In this document: piece after piece, positions 44,877 through 54,600 of the stretch
Layout of the letters: every line of letters begins with the position of its first letter
Numbering within the stretch: the first letter of the stretch is position 1
Assembly (NCBI RefSeq): GCF_025717045.1
Contig: NZ_JAOVZN010000006.1
Location: 98,610-162,609 of the forward strand
Length of the DNA: 64,000 nt
Reading direction: 5' to 3'
From: Flavobacterium sp. SH_e
Lineage (GTDB): Bacteria; Bacteroidota; Bacteroidia; Flavobacteriales; Flavobacteriaceae
Made by a program: the position numbers and the translations under genes
The notes under the pieces: generated by a model
What the model saw: only the letters and a program-made list of their open reading frames with translations
Database searches by the model: none
What the model was told of the DNA's origin: nothing

Positions 44877-46742
44877 ATGAGAAAATTATTCTTGTTTTTA
44901 TGCCTGTTTTTTAGTTTTAAAAATTATGCTCAAAGTTCTTTAAAAAAAGATAGCGTTTCTATAGCTGGCTTTATCAAAGAACAAAATATTTTAAAGAAAA
45001 ATCCAAAAATATTGGTAATTGAAGACAAGAAGTGGGTTGATTTAATGAAAAGCTATTCAAAGTCGAAAGAAAAAATTAAAGAGGATAGAATTTCTGATGG
45101 TTTGAAAAAAAAGTCAGTTGCTGAACGATTTAATTACGATGACAAAACAGCCGAAAAAGAAATTATTTCTATTATAAATGAAGGCAATAATGACTCTATT
45201 AAAAATTTATTTGCAGATATTGTTTTCAATAGTATATATGATGGAAGTATAGAACCAGATCGAAGAAAAATAATCAATTTAGAATTAAAGTCCTTATTTT
45301 TTAAATGTTTGAAAAACCCTCAAATAGAAAGTCAAACTGCACAAATGTTGTGTTCAATGCAAATTGAAGGGTATGAACAACCAATAAAAGAATTATTATT
45401 ATCTGGACAGTCAAGTAATGAAATTCAATTATTTTGCGCACTTAAATATGCCAATTATGGAGATGTTATTGATTATTTTTTTAATTCCTTACTGAATAAT
45501 AAAAAATATACATCTGTAGATGTCTTCAAAAAAAATCATCTTGCCTATTCATTAAGAGAAAGTTATTTTGATAATACAAACATTGATGAGGCAACCCGAA
45601 AAAAACTGATAATATATTGTGCTGCATTGCTGAAAAAATTTCCGGTCGATTCGTCATTAATTCAGCCTCATTATGGAGCTCCAGACTGGATTCCTGCAGG
45701 TTCGCTGGACTACAATAACCAATTTGATCTTATTGCTTTTTTATTATCAACCGGTGACGCAGCAGTTCTTCCAATTATTGAAGATTTAAAAGAAGTAGGA
45801 TTTAAAGACAATCTAACGTTTAAGTTTTTAAATTGGAAATTAGGCATTGATCAAAGAAAAGAAACTTTCAATGCTCTTTTGAATGATTGTAAATTTTATA
45901 ACTATACGGTGAATGAATTATTTCTTAAAGGATTATTAACCGAGAATAATGACCAAAACTTTGTAGATGTTTTTGCTAAAATTGAGAAACCGCTTCCAAG
46001 TATGCATTATGTAAATGAGTGGTCAGATTGTTTAAGATTTGGCATCGAAACCATTTTTAATCCATTAGAAAAGAAAGACTTCAATAGAATTGTAAATAAG
46101 GCAGTCAAAGATAACTCTTATAAACAGAAATTAATCGAAGCATATAATGGTCATAGACAAGGCAATATACTTACCAGATTAACTGGCAGAGAAAATTGGA
46201 GGAAAGGAATGCCAAACAGCTGGATGACACCATTTGATTATTACAATTTAGATAGTTTAGCGCTTCCTAAAAGAGTTAAAAAATTATGCGATTTAGCAAG
46301 AACAGACTTAGAAAGTAAAGGTTACAAAGTCTTTACTGATGGCGACTTTCTTAATTTTGGCACAGAAGAACCAAGTTATGCGAGAGATAAACTCAACACT
46401 TTAAAAGCTCAATCACACAATGAGTTAAATGATATGAGTATTTTTATTGATTATAATTATATTCATAAAAGCTCAAATTATACTTCTCTCGAAAGCGATA
46501 AATTTGAGTTAAACTGCTTTATCTTTCTTAATGATATTGCATGTATTGCAAAAATAAACGATAGTACCAATGATTCACAATTAATATTTAATGACATTTC
46601 AGAAATACTATTAAAGAAGACAGGGAGCTCAAATAGATTTTTAGAGGTTAATCTTTTTAATGAAAAAAGCTCCCGTTATTTTATTTTTGGAAATCCAGTA
46701 ATAGCAAAAGAGATATTAAGTAAATATAATTTCACAGAATAG
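44877..46742 (+). CDS. Secreted hypothetical protein, 621 aa
   Basis: The start at 44877 gives a clean signal peptide (KLFLFLCLFFSFKNYAQS), whereas the open frame reaches back over the GNAT gene end. The rest has no recognised domain; alternating helices suggest a repeat-like helical fold, and the base composition is AT-richer than the flanking hem genes. It is probably periplasmic or outer-membrane associated. It ends 19 bp before hemF. Confidence 0.75.
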   Translation: MRKLFLFLCLFFSFKNYAQSSLKKDSVSIAGFIKEQNILKKNPKILVIEDKKWVDLMKSYSKSKEKIKEDRISDGLKKKSVAERFNYDDKTAEKEIISIINEGNNDSIKNLFADIVFNSIYDGSIEPDRRKIINLELKSLFFKCLKNPQIESQTAQMLCSMQIEGYEQPIKELLLSGQSSNEIQLFCALKYANYGDVIDYFFNSLLNNKKYTSVDVFKKNHLAYSLRESYFDNTNIDEATRKKLIIYCAALLKKFPVDSSLIQPHYGAPDWIPAGSLDYNNQFDLIAFLLSTGDAAVLPIIEDLKEVGFKDNLTFKFLNWKLGIDQRKETFNALLNDCKFYNYTVNELFLKGLLTENNDQNFVDVFAKIEKPLPSMHYVNEWSDCLRFGIETIFNPLEKKDFNRIVNKAVKDNSYKQKLIEAYNGHRQGNILTRLTGRENWRKGMPNSWMTPFDYYNLDSLALPKRVKKLCDLARTDLESKGYKVFTDGDFLNFGTEEPSYARDKLNTLKAQSHNELNDMSIFIDYNYIHKSSNYTSLESDKFELNCFIFLNDIACIAKINDSTNDSQLIFNDISEILLKKTGSSNRFLEVNLFNEKSSRYFIFGNPVIAKEILSKYNFTE

Positions 46743-46761
46743 GATATAGAATACAATCAAA

Positions 46762-47667
46762 ATGAAAGACAAATTTTACGCATACATACAAAATTTACAA
46801 GACCAAATCTGCACTGGATTAGAAGCTGTTGACGGAACGACAAAATTCCGTGAAGACTTATGGAAACGTCCTGAAGGCGGAGGCGGAAGAACACGTGTTA
46901 TTGAAAACGGAACTGTTTTTGAAAAAGGCGGTGTAAACATTTCAGCCGTTCACGGAAAACTTCCTGAAACGATGCAAAAAATGTTTGGCGTTGGTGAAGC
47001 TGATTTCTTTGCCTGCGGATTAAGTTTGGTTATTCACCCGAAAAGCCCGATGGTTCCTACTGTGCACGCCAATTGGCGATATTTCGAAATGTATGATGAA
47101 AACGGAAATGTGATCGAACAATGGTTTGGTGGCGGACAAGATTTAACGCCTTATTATTTGTTCGAGGAAGATGCAAAACATTTTCATCAGACTTGTAAAA
47201 CAGCTTGCGATAAACACAATCCAGAGTTTTATCCAAAATATAAAAAACAATGTGATTCATATTTCTGGAATGCACATAGAAATGAAGCCCGTGGACTTGG
47301 CGGTTTGTTCTTTGATTATTGCAAAGCAAATGAATCGATGTCAATGGAAAATTGGTACAATTTCGTAACCGAAGTTGGAAATAGTTTCCTTGAAGCATAT
47401 GTGCCAATTGTAGAAAAAAGAAAGAACCTTTCTTATACTCCAGAACAAAGAACTTGGCAAGAAATCCGTCGTGGCCGTTATGTTGAATTCAATTTAGTTC
47501 ACGACAAAGGAACATTGTTCGGATTAAAAACCAACGGAAGAATTGAAAGTATTTTGATGAGTTTGCCTCCGCATGTACAATGGGTTTACGATCATCATCC
47601 AGAAGCAGGAAGCGAAGAAGAAAAATTGATCAACGTTTTAGCAAGTCCGCGCGAGTGGATTTCGTAA
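46762..47667 (+). CDS. hemF: Coproporphyrinogen III oxidase, oxygen-dependent
   Basis: The enzyme uses O2 to convert coproporphyrinogen III to protoporphyrinogen IX. The 301-aa protein has PMVPTVHANWRYFEM, GGGQDLTPYYL and RGRYVEFNLVHDKGTLFGLK, all hallmark HemF motifs. It pairs with HemJ as the O2-requiring lower branch, which suggests an aerobic organism, though a HemN gene elsewhere cannot be excluded. Gene order hemE-three genes-hemF places it apart from the main hem run. Confidence 0.96.
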   Translation: MKDKFYAYIQNLQDQICTGLEAVDGTTKFREDLWKRPEGGGGRTRVIENGTVFEKGGVNISAVHGKLPETMQKMFGVGEADFFACGLSLVIHPKSPMVPTVHANWRYFEMYDENGNVIEQWFGGGQDLTPYYLFEEDAKHFHQTCKTACDKHNPEFYPKYKKQCDSYFWNAHRNEARGLGGLFFDYCKANESMSMENWYNFVTEVGNSFLEAYVPIVEKRKNLSYTPEQRTWQEIRRGRYVEFNLVHDKGTLFGLKTNGRIESILMSLPPHVQWVYDHHPEAGSEEEKLINVLASPREWIS

Positions 47668-47680
47668 TCTAAAAATTTAT

Positions 47681-47820
47681 TTAACACATAGAAACATAGA
47701 TTTAAAGACATATCTTAGAGGTGATTTTAGAAAATCAGCATTTTTTCACATAGTCTATGTGAATTATTTGAGTGAAACGTCTTTTCAAGCTATCTAAAAA
47801 CTATGTTTCTATGTGTTTAA
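47681..47820. repeat. Dispersed element with AACACATAGAAACATAG ends
   Basis: The 17-bp arms (47683-47699 and 47801-47817) are perfect inverted repeats built of 8-base steps (ACACATAG, AAACATAG). A smaller palindrome, TTCACATAG-T-CTATGTGAA, sits in the middle (47745-47763). The right arm contains the most likely start codon of the DUF4421 gene (47811). Confidence 0.8.
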
Positions 47821-48749
47821 AACTAATTTACACCACATTCTTCACCAGCATTTTTGGATGTTTTGCCCAAAACGACACATTACAAAATCCGTATTTTAAA
47901 TCTTATAGCGATAAAATAACCACCAGCATTTATTATTTAGACACTTCTAATAGTTTCGAAATTGCTTCAGATAATCAGGATCCTAAAATATATGTAAGCC
48001 TAATTCCTAATCGACGAGAGCAGATTGGTTTCAATTTAAACTATAAAATCATTGACGTTACAATTGGTTTTGCTCCTAAATTTCTTGGCGGAAATAAAGG
48101 TGATTCTAATTCTAAACATTTTAATTTCAACACCCGTTTTTATTACAAAAAATGGATGCAGTCTTTTACTTTCATTAATCAAAAAGGATTTTACATCAGC
48201 GATGACAACATAACTGCACAATTGCCTCATATGCGCACTACCAAAATTGGCGGATCGACTTCTTATGTTTTCAATGATAAATTCTCTTTCAAAACATTGG
48301 TAAGTCAAAACGAATGGCAAACTAAAAGCTCTGGAAGTTTTATTCCGTCATTTTCTTTTTATTATACCAATCTTGATTTAAATACTCCCGATTCTTCGCC
48401 TGGTGATATTTATGTTTTCACTTTGGCTCCCGCCTATTTTTACAATTTCGTAATTAGTAATCGGGTTTTGATTGGCGCTGGACTCGCTTTGGGAGCCGGA
48501 ATCAATGATATTGACGGCGACACCTCAGCTTTATATCAAGCCGATTTCAATTTAAAACTGGCTTATAATAAAGATCGTTTTTTTGGATTTGCAAGTCTTA
48601 ACACCGTAAGCTTTGCACAAGATGACAAAGTAGATCCAAGATTGAATGATAATATTGCGACTGTAAAACTTTCTGTTGGCTACCGATTTGATCCTCCAAA
48701 AAAGGTAAAAGAAGTTTACGATAAAGTCAATGAAAAGATTGGCCTTTAA
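47811..48749 (+). CDS. DUF4421 family outer membrane protein
   Basis: The start at 47811 gives a signal peptide (LIYTTFFTSIFGCFAQ). The open frame extends to 47772, but this would put ATG inside the central part of a repeat. The mature protein is beta-rich with alternating aromatic strands, as in outer-membrane beta-barrels, and the pattern matches DUF4421. The function of DUF4421 proteins is unknown. It begins inside the right arm of a dispersed repeat, so expression signals may come from that repeat. Confidence 0.78.
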   Translation: MCLKLIYTTFFTSIFGCFAQNDTLQNPYFKSYSDKITTSIYYLDTSNSFEIASDNQDPKIYVSLIPNRREQIGFNLNYKIIDVTIGFAPKFLGGNKGDSNSKHFNFNTRFYYKKWMQSFTFINQKGFYISDDNITAQLPHMRTTKIGGSTSYVFNDKFSFKTLVSQNEWQTKSSGSFIPSFSFYYTNLDLNTPDSSPGDIYVFTLAPAYFYNFVISNRVLIGAGLALGAGINDIDGDTSALYQADFNLKLAYNKDRFFGFASLNTVSFAQDDKVDPRLNDNIATVKLSVGYRFDPPKKVKEVYDKVNEKIGL

Positions 48750-48829
48750 GAAATCTTAATCTGAAATAAACGATAAGCCCGAAAAAATGCTTAAATTACA
48801 GTGATTTATGTAAACTAAAATTCATTATT

Positions 48830-49726
48830 ATGGAAAATAGGAACAAAGAACAATTAAATCTCATGCATTCCGGAAAAGGATTTATCGCAGCACTAGACCA
48901 AAGCGGCGGTAGCACACCAAAAGCATTATCGCAATATGGCGTTGAAGAAAATCAATATTCGAACGACGAAGAAATGTACACTCTTGTACATGAAATGAGA
49001 ACCAGAATTATTAAAAGTCCCGCTTTTGACAGCCAATATATTCTTGGAGCCATTTTGTTTGAAAACACAATGGATCGAAAAATTGACGGACAATGGACTG
49101 CAGAATATTTATGGGAGAAAAAACACATCATTCCATTTTTGAAAGTAGATAAAGGTCTTGCTGATCTTGCCAATGGCGTTCAGTTAATGAAACCGATTTC
49201 TAACTTAGACGATTTGCTTGATCGCGCTGTAGATCGAAAGATTTTTGGAACCAAGATGCGTTCTGTTATTAAAAAAGCAAATCAAACTGGAATTCAAGAA
49301 GTGGTAAAACAGCAATTTGAAGTTGGTCTGCAGATATTTAAAAAAGGGCTTGTACCGATAATTGAACCTGAAGTTGATATTTATATTTCGGATAAAGAAA
49401 AAGCAGAGCAGATTTTAAAAGACGAAATCAAGAAACAGCTGAATTTACTGGATAAAGATGTAAAAGTAATGCTGAAGCTTTCCATTCCAACGGCAAAGAA
49501 TTTCTACAGCGATTTAATGTCCGATCCGCATGTGGTTCGCGTTGTGGCGCTTTCGGGCGGATATTCTCGAGAAGAAGCCAATCAGAAACTAGCTGAAAAT
49601 CAGGGATTGATCGCAAGTTTCTCAAGAGCATTGTCAGAAGGACTTAGTGCAGGACAATCTGATGCTGAATTTAATTCTCAATTAGGCAATTCGATTAAAG
49701 AAATTTACGAAGCTTCTATTCAATAA
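48830..49726 (+). CDS. Class I fructose-bisphosphate aldolase
   Basis: This enzyme splits fructose-1,6-bisphosphate in glycolysis using a lysine Schiff base. The 298-aa protein has [18 protein letters not shown] near the start and the Schiff-base region [12 protein letters not shown] near residue 205, matching bacterial class I aldolases. It is a single gene between the DUF4421 gene and a convergent terminator. The class I type may supplement a class II enzyme elsewhere. Confidence 0.93.
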   Translation: MENRNKEQLNLMHSGKGFIAALDQSGGSTPKALSQYGVEENQYSNDEEMYTLVHEMRTRIIKSPAFDSQYILGAILFENTMDRKIDGQWTAEYLWEKKHIIPFLKVDKGLADLANGVQLMKPISNLDDLLDRAVDRKIFGTKMRSVIKKANQTGIQEVVKQQFEVGLQIFKKGLVPIIEPEVDIYISDKEKAEQILKDEIKKQLNLLDKDVKVMLKLSIPTAKNFYSDLMSDPHVVRVVALSGGYSREEANQKLAENQGLIASFSRALSEGLSAGQSDAEFNSQLGNSIKEIYEASIQ

Positions 49727-49736
49727 AAACATAAAA

Positions 49737-49763
49737 AAATCCCTGACGTTTCAGGGATTTTTG
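49737..49763. terminator. Bidirectional terminator after the aldolase gene
   Basis: AAATCCCTGA and TCAGGGATTT form a 10-bp stem around a short loop, with A and T tracts on each side. It lies between the aldolase gene and a convergent secreted-protein gene. Confidence 0.85.
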
Positions 49764-49770
49764 CTTTTAA

Positions 49771-51636
49771 TTATTTCGAAGTCATTTCATCCGCTAAATC
49801 TAATGTCTGCAAAATGATGTTTTTATCAGACTTAAAAGAGTTCAGTTTAAAAACGAATTTCAATTTATTATCAACTAGCTTTTTAGGCGATTCAATCGAA
49901 ACATCTGAAAACTGAGAAGAAATTTTTGTCATTCGATCCAATTCTGAATCTTTAGCGTTTTTCCCAAATGTTTTGATTGTTTGCGCAATATTCATCTTTC
50001 CAGAAATGTAATTTTTGCTCAAATCTTTCTTGGTATCTTTAGCAAAAGATCCTTTTCCTGTTCCAAAATAATCTCTTGTATTGGCAACAATTATAACATC
50101 TTTGTCTTTCAGAATAAAAATATCGCCATAATCCTTTGTTCCAACAATAGTGTACACATTTCCGTTTTGAACTAGTAATTTTTTACGAATTCCAAGTTGC
50201 AGCAATTTGTCTCCAAATGTGGGATGCGTAGACGTAAAAATCACAGAAAACAACGGAATAGATTTTTTGACTTTCTCTTCGGTTATTTTTTCTTCAAAAT
50301 TTTCGTCATAATCGTATTTTTTGGTCAGAACCTCAACATCTTTCACATCATATAAAAAAGCGCTTAAATCCCCGTCAAAAAGTTTCGCTGTGGCTTCTTC
50401 GTCAACAATGGTAGAAATCAAATCGGTGACGATACTAATATCTTCTTTTCCGAATTTCGGATTTTGAAATAATTCTGTCGTTAAAGATGGAAAGTTTTCA
50501 AGTGCTGCTTTTGTATCGAAATGATACGAAACATATCCTAAAGGTTTTTCGGCAGGAAAATAATTGAAGATATTTTTATTAATTTTTCGATTACTAATTT
50601 GGCTTACAACTTTAGCAATCTCAGTTGAATATTCTACAACTTCCTCGATTCGCGCATTATCATTATCAAAATAAAAATCGATATTTATTCCTTTTATAAA
50701 ATTCCCGAAGTTCTTTTGCATTGGCAGATATTTATCATAACTGCCAAATAATCCTAACGGATAATTATACAACGAATAAAAACTCGACATCACGCCGCCG
50801 TAATTTACCCAAGACGAAATATCAGCTGCAACATTTATTTTTGGAGAAGTTGGTGCTATAAAACCATTTTCGAAAAGCGCTTTTATGATCTGACTTTGCT
50901 TCTCAGCCAATTTTCTATCAAATTCTGCTTGTTCCACGGTGTATTCTTCATACGGATTTCCGTCATATAAATAATCTTTTTCAGTATCAGCTACTGTGGT
51001 TTCTTCAATTATTGGTTCATCATGCATTACAGATGGTTCCGCAATTTTTGGTGTATCCACAACCATTGGAACAGGAGCTTCTATAACCGTTTCTGAATAC
51101 GCATCTGAAACTTCAATAGAATCACTTGGAACAGTAGTTTCTGCTACATCATAAAATTTAGACGGAAGTCTTTTTGTCAATTCAAATACAACCAAATAAT
51201 TGTCATTCCACACAAAAGATCTTTTTACTCCGCTTGGCGTAAAAACAGCATATTTACCAAAATCTTGAATTCCTCCTTTTCCTAACGAATCGCTTTTTTC
51301 GCCAGCTCCCAATTTTTCAACCAGATATTGTTTAACGGCTTCTTTACTTTTTACAGGAATAGTAACTTGGTAAAATGGAACACTGTCTAAGAAATTGCCA
51401 TGAATCGTAATTTTTTCATTTAATTTAATGATTGACGCATACTTTCGAAGATCAAAATCAGGTTTTTTGCTGATGTATTTTGTGATAATCGGATGATTCA
51501 AAACTTCGTCAATACTGACTTTTTTAGAAAGTTGGTTTCCGTTAAACTGTACAAAATAGTCGTATTTATCTGGATTGGTTTGCCCAAAAGTAAAATAAGT
51601 GGCAAATAGAAAAATTAGTGTGTAAAAATGCTTCAT
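49771..51636 (-). CDS. Secreted hypothetical protein, 621 aa
   Basis: The protein starts with a signal peptide (TLIFLFATYFTFGQ) and carries no domain that I can name. A proline/threonine- and acid-rich segment near residues 180-235 may be a flexible linker between two folded halves. The second half has a beta-rich pattern. It follows a lipoprotein gene on the same strand by 4 bp, so the two probably work together at the cell envelope. Confidence 0.75.
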   Translation of the reverse strand: MKHFYTLIFLFATYFTFGQTNPDKYDYFVQFNGNQLSKKVSIDEVLNHPIITKYISKKPDFDLRKYASIIKLNEKITIHGNFLDSVPFYQVTIPVKSKEAVKQYLVEKLGAGEKSDSLGKGGIQDFGKYAVFTPSGVKRSFVWNDNYLVVFELTKRLPSKFYDVAETTVPSDSIEVSDAYSETVIEAPVPMVVDTPKIAEPSVMHDEPIIEETTVADTEKDYLYDGNPYEEYTVEQAEFDRKLAEKQSQIIKALFENGFIAPTSPKINVAADISSWVNYGGVMSSFYSLYNYPLGLFGSYDKYLPMQKNFGNFIKGINIDFYFDNDNARIEEVVEYSTEIAKVVSQISNRKINKNIFNYFPAEKPLGYVSYHFDTKAALENFPSLTTELFQNPKFGKEDISIVTDLISTIVDEEATAKLFDGDLSAFLYDVKDVEVLTKKYDYDENFEEKITEEKVKKSIPLFSVIFTSTHPTFGDKLLQLGIRKKLLVQNGNVYTIVGTKDYGDIFILKDKDVIIVANTRDYFGTGKGSFAKDTKKDLSKNYISGKMNIAQTIKTFGKNAKDSELDRMTKISSQFSDVSIESPKKLVDNKLKFVFKLNSFKSDKNIILQTLDLADEMTSK

Positions 51637-51640
51637 AAAA

Positions 51641-52273
51641 TCAAGGCGTTAATTGGATGGTATTGTTCATTAGTGTCGATTTTTTAAAAACGCTGTACAT
51701 ACTTTGTTTTAAAAAAACGGTCTTTTTGTTTTTGGAAATTTTACTGTTGATATTGTCCGCAGACAGAATATCTTTATCGAAAGTGTAAATAGAAATAATG
51801 CTGGCTTCTTCGAGATCCTTCTTTTTCTTCGGGTCGTTTATGACTTTTTCTGGAACGGGATACGAGGCAATTCTTTCAAAAGTTTTGCCGCTTCCGCTAA
51901 AGTGAATCTGATCGCGCTGATTGTTGATGGTATTTACAACAGCGTTGAGTGCTTTCAGATTGGCGTAGTTCAGTTTGATGATAAAGATATAATTGTCAAA
52001 ATCTGTTTTGGTACTTACGTTGGAAATTCCGTTTATCTTTAAAGCTTTTTCTTTAAAATCATTGAGTTTCGCGGTAATTTCCTGCTCGTTTGGAATTTTT
52101 ACGCCATCAACTTCTTCAAGCCAAATAGCCGATTTTGTTTTAAACCATGATCGCGAAAAGTCGATTATAAGAGTATATTCGCCACTTTGGTCGTCGTGAT
52201 GTTTGATTCTTTCTGTAATCTCAAAACAACTCGTTAAGAGGAAACAGCATAATAAAGCGAGAATTTTCTTCAT
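51641..52273 (-). CDS. Putative lipoprotein, 210 aa
   Basis: The signal peptide ends in LLTSC (Cys near 16), giving a lipid anchor. The mature part contains a beta-strand pattern and a lysine-rich region near residues 165-190, without a recognised domain. It lies 4 bp from the following secreted protein gene on the minus strand, a close pair. Confidence 0.75.
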   Translation of the reverse strand: MKKILALLCCFLLTSCFEITERIKHHDDQSGEYTLIIDFSRSWFKTKSAIWLEEVDGVKIPNEQEITAKLNDFKEKALKINGISNVSTKTDFDNYIFIIKLNYANLKALNAVVNTINNQRDQIHFSGSGKTFERIASYPVPEKVINDPKKKKDLEEASIISIYTFDKDILSADNINSKISKNKKTVFLKQSMYSVFKKSTLMNNTIQLTP

Positions 52274-52343
52274 TAGACAAATTTAGATGGAATTATTTTA
52301 AAAACCATGATATGTCTAAATTCTTAATCTTTAGTTTCAATAA

Positions 52344-52730
52344 TTAAAAAGGTCCAATATCTTCATAAATAGATCTATCTTCAATAAGATATGATTCATA
52401 ATCAAACAATAAATTCCAAACTAAAACATAGAAATCTCTAATTGAAATTTGTGTGGGAAGTTGCAATTGTGCCAAAGTTTGTTCGTAGCATCTTTTAAGT
52501 TGATCCTCTGTCCAGAAATTAATGGCAAACCTTAAACTCTCTTTAAATCTAAATTGCCAAGAAATATCTTCAAGTTTCAATTCTGGTTTCAAAAAACTAT
52601 TCACTACTTTTTCAATACTAGTATGATTATTTAAATTTAATCCCAATATTTCAGCAGGAATTTCATATCCTTCACCCATAAAAGCCCAGAATCTCCAAAC
52701 ATAACCTTCACTTATCTTTTTCGCTTTCAC
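52344..52730 (-). CDS. Hypothetical protein, 128 aa (possible immunity type)
   Basis: The protein has no signal peptide and ends in WNLLFDYESYLIEDRS, a phrase closely echoed by the broken gene just upstream (FFEYESYLDQD). Small acidic proteins of this kind, in tandem with relatives, are common among toxin immunity proteins, but I cannot name a family. It belongs to an AT-rich island of small genes on the minus strand. Confidence 0.6.
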   Translation of the reverse strand: MKAKKISEGYVWRFWAFMGEGYEIPAEILGLNLNNHTSIEKVVNSFLKPELKLEDISWQFRFKESLRFAINFWTEDQLKRCYEQTLAQLQLPTQISIRDFYVLVWNLLFDYESYLIEDRSIYEDIGPF

Positions 52731-52745
52731 TTTATCTTATTTTAT

Positions 52746-53075
52746 TCAACAAATAATCAAAAAGGGTTTCCGAAAAAACTGTTCATATCCTTCATTTATC
52801 AACATAGAAAAAAAATAATCCTGATCTAAATATGACTCATATTCAAAGAAGGGAATCAGAAAAAATTTGGTGTAACTCAAATATATCTCTCTTATCTCTT
52901 TTGAGATCATCTTCAAATCACATTTTGCATTTGTCACATCATAAAACACTTCAAAAAAATACTTGTTTTTCCTTTTAATGGTTATTTATGGAATTTTATT
53001 GTTCACACAATTTTCCCAATGATGATTAACAATTTCTGTGTTTTCTATGTAAATAAACTTTTTCATGTATTTCAT
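52746..53075 (-). pseudogene. Broken 109-codon gene, relative of the 128-aa protein
   Basis: From an ATG at 53075 the frame reads 29 codons (MKYMKKFIYIENT...), meets a TAA at 52986-52988, then continues 79 codons in the same frame to 52746. The second part includes FFEYESYLDQD, similar to the end of the 128-aa protein next to it. The ATG overlaps the stop of the upstream lipoprotein gene (ATGA). The continued open frame after the stop suggests a recent nonsense change, although a short real peptide plus a GTG start at 52949 is not excluded. Confidence 0.55.
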
Positions 53076-53845
53076 CTTTCAATAAAAATAGTAACCGGAC
53101 AATCCAATTTTTCTGAAAACTCCTTTTCCATCTGCGGAATAAGTTCTTCTTTCAGATAATTATCTTTCAACATTTCATTTTCACGGCTTACGTAGTTCCC
53201 TTTTTCATCAAATTCTGATTGATGCCCAATTTCAAATATTACGGCATTATTCCATGCTATCTTTCTTCCATCAACACTGTACAAACCTTTTGTTGGCTCT
53301 TTATTGTCAAGAAAAACTTTAATTACATCTGGATAAGTTTCTTTTACTACTTGAATCAATTTTTCATCTACATCAAGGTTGTGATTGTTTATTCTGCCTT
53401 GCAAAAAATACAATGTGTTTCTATCTAACTTTTCAATATAAATGTTGTTGTGCAGATAAATATAAGACAATGAAAGCGAAGAGGTTTGCTGATAAAGATT
53501 TTGATTTTCGTTATTTCTCTTAATAAATCTCAAATTGCTATTTGCTAGAATATCATCGTACTTTTTTAAATTCAATTCATTGAGCAAATATTGATCTAAA
53601 CCTTTTCTATATAACGCCTGAAGATATAAGTAATTTAAACAAATCTCTTTATTATTGCAGATTCCTTTTTCAGCGGCAAGTGTAAAATTATATGGCTGCG
53701 GGAATATTTTTTTTAACTGTTCTCCTTTTGGTATTTTTAATTCTTTTAAAAATACTGCTTTATTGTCTTGATTTGCTGTCTGTTCCTTTTTTGCAAAACA
53801 GCTTATTAGGAGCAAAAAAGAAGACAGGATGAAAATTTTATTCAT
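53072..53845 (-). CDS. Putative lipoprotein, 257 aa
   Basis: The start at 53845 (MNKIFILSS) gives a signal peptide ending in LLISC (Cys near 15). The body is helical and acidic, with no known domain. Its first codons overlap the end of an Imm26-like pseudogene, and its stop overlaps the start of the next broken gene, so the island is tightly packed. Function is unknown; an accessory envelope role is likely. Confidence 0.7.
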   Translation of the reverse strand: MNKIFILSSFLLLISCFAKKEQTANQDNKAVFLKELKIPKGEQLKKIFPQPYNFTLAAEKGICNNKEICLNYLYLQALYRKGLDQYLLNELNLKKYDDILANSNLRFIKRNNENQNLYQQTSSLSLSYIYLHNNIYIEKLDRNTLYFLQGRINNHNLDVDEKLIQVVKETYPDVIKVFLDNKEPTKGLYSVDGRKIAWNNAVIFEIGHQSEFDEKGNYVSRENEMLKDNYLKEELIPQMEKEFSEKLDCPVTIFIER

Positions 53846-54344
53846 TATATATTTCGCCATCGGACGCATTTATTCTGTTTAAAATTCGATTTTCTGAATC
53901 AATTGGAAACCATACTGTCGAGAATTCATAATTTTCGACTTCATCTCTAGAAATATTTATTTCTTTACCTGTATTAAGTTCTCTTAACCTGAAATCATCA
54001 TCCATTCCAAATACCATTTTGAAGTTATCATAATTAGAATCTTTAATCTTTTCATAATTTTCGGTTTGACCTATAATTCTCCATCTTCCTTTTATAATTC
54101 CGTCCCAAAATATTTGAACAGGAGAAAACATAACACCCGAATTTATAATTTCATTTAAATCGCTTTTAGCAGAGCAGACCTTTTTAAAAATTTCAACTAA
54201 TACAGAAGAGTTTGTATCTACGACTCTTCCAAAAGCAAAATCCTTATCTAAATCATTTCAGATAATTTTGTTGTAAGCTTCCAATCTTCTTTCCATAAAC
54301 AATGGAATGCAAAAAATAGTTCCTAGTTTTACATTTACAAACAT
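53838..54344 (-). pseudogene. Imm26-like immunity gene with an in-frame stop
   Basis: From ATG at 54344 the frame reads MFVNVKLGTIFCIPL..., meets TGA at 54258-54260, then continues through DKDFAFGRVVDTN and on to 53838 (about 168 codons in total). The start KLGTIFCIPL and the FAFGRV block are typical of Imm26-type immunity proteins, which neutralise polymorphic toxins. Only the last 97 codons form a frame with a usual start (54131). It could be a true nonsense mutation, a sequencing error or a readthrough case. Confidence 0.55.
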
Positions 54345-54459
54345 AAGATTTTTCCTAATTTTTGCAAATGTACTCCAATAATTAAAATTCAATCAAACTT
54401 TTAGATAATATTAACGGATTCTACAGCTAGCTAAACGCCTTATTCTGTTCCTTTTTCTT

Positions 54460-54467
54460 TAACTTTG
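54460..54467 (+). promoter_or_regulatory. -7 element of hemB (TAACTTTG)
   Basis: TAACTTTG matches TAnnTTTG and lies 133 bp before the hemB start, predicting a leader of about 125 nt that includes a heptad array. No clear -33 TTG is found. Confidence 0.5.
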
Positions 54468-54566
54468 CGCCACTCATTAAAAAGTGAGATAAACTTCAAA
54501 AAAAATAAAAAACAACTTCAATTTTAGAATAAGGATTTATCAATCTGTTTTTCAAATTCAGGTTAA

Positions 54567-54594
54567 AATCTGAAATCTAAAATCTAAAATCTAA
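54567..54594. repeat. Heptad array in the hemB leader
   Basis: AATCTGA, AATCTAA, AATCTAA, AATCTAA repeat with an exact 7-base period and end 6 bp before the hemB start codon. The array lies inside the predicted 5' leader. Confidence 0.75.
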
Positions 54595-54600
54595 ATTTAT

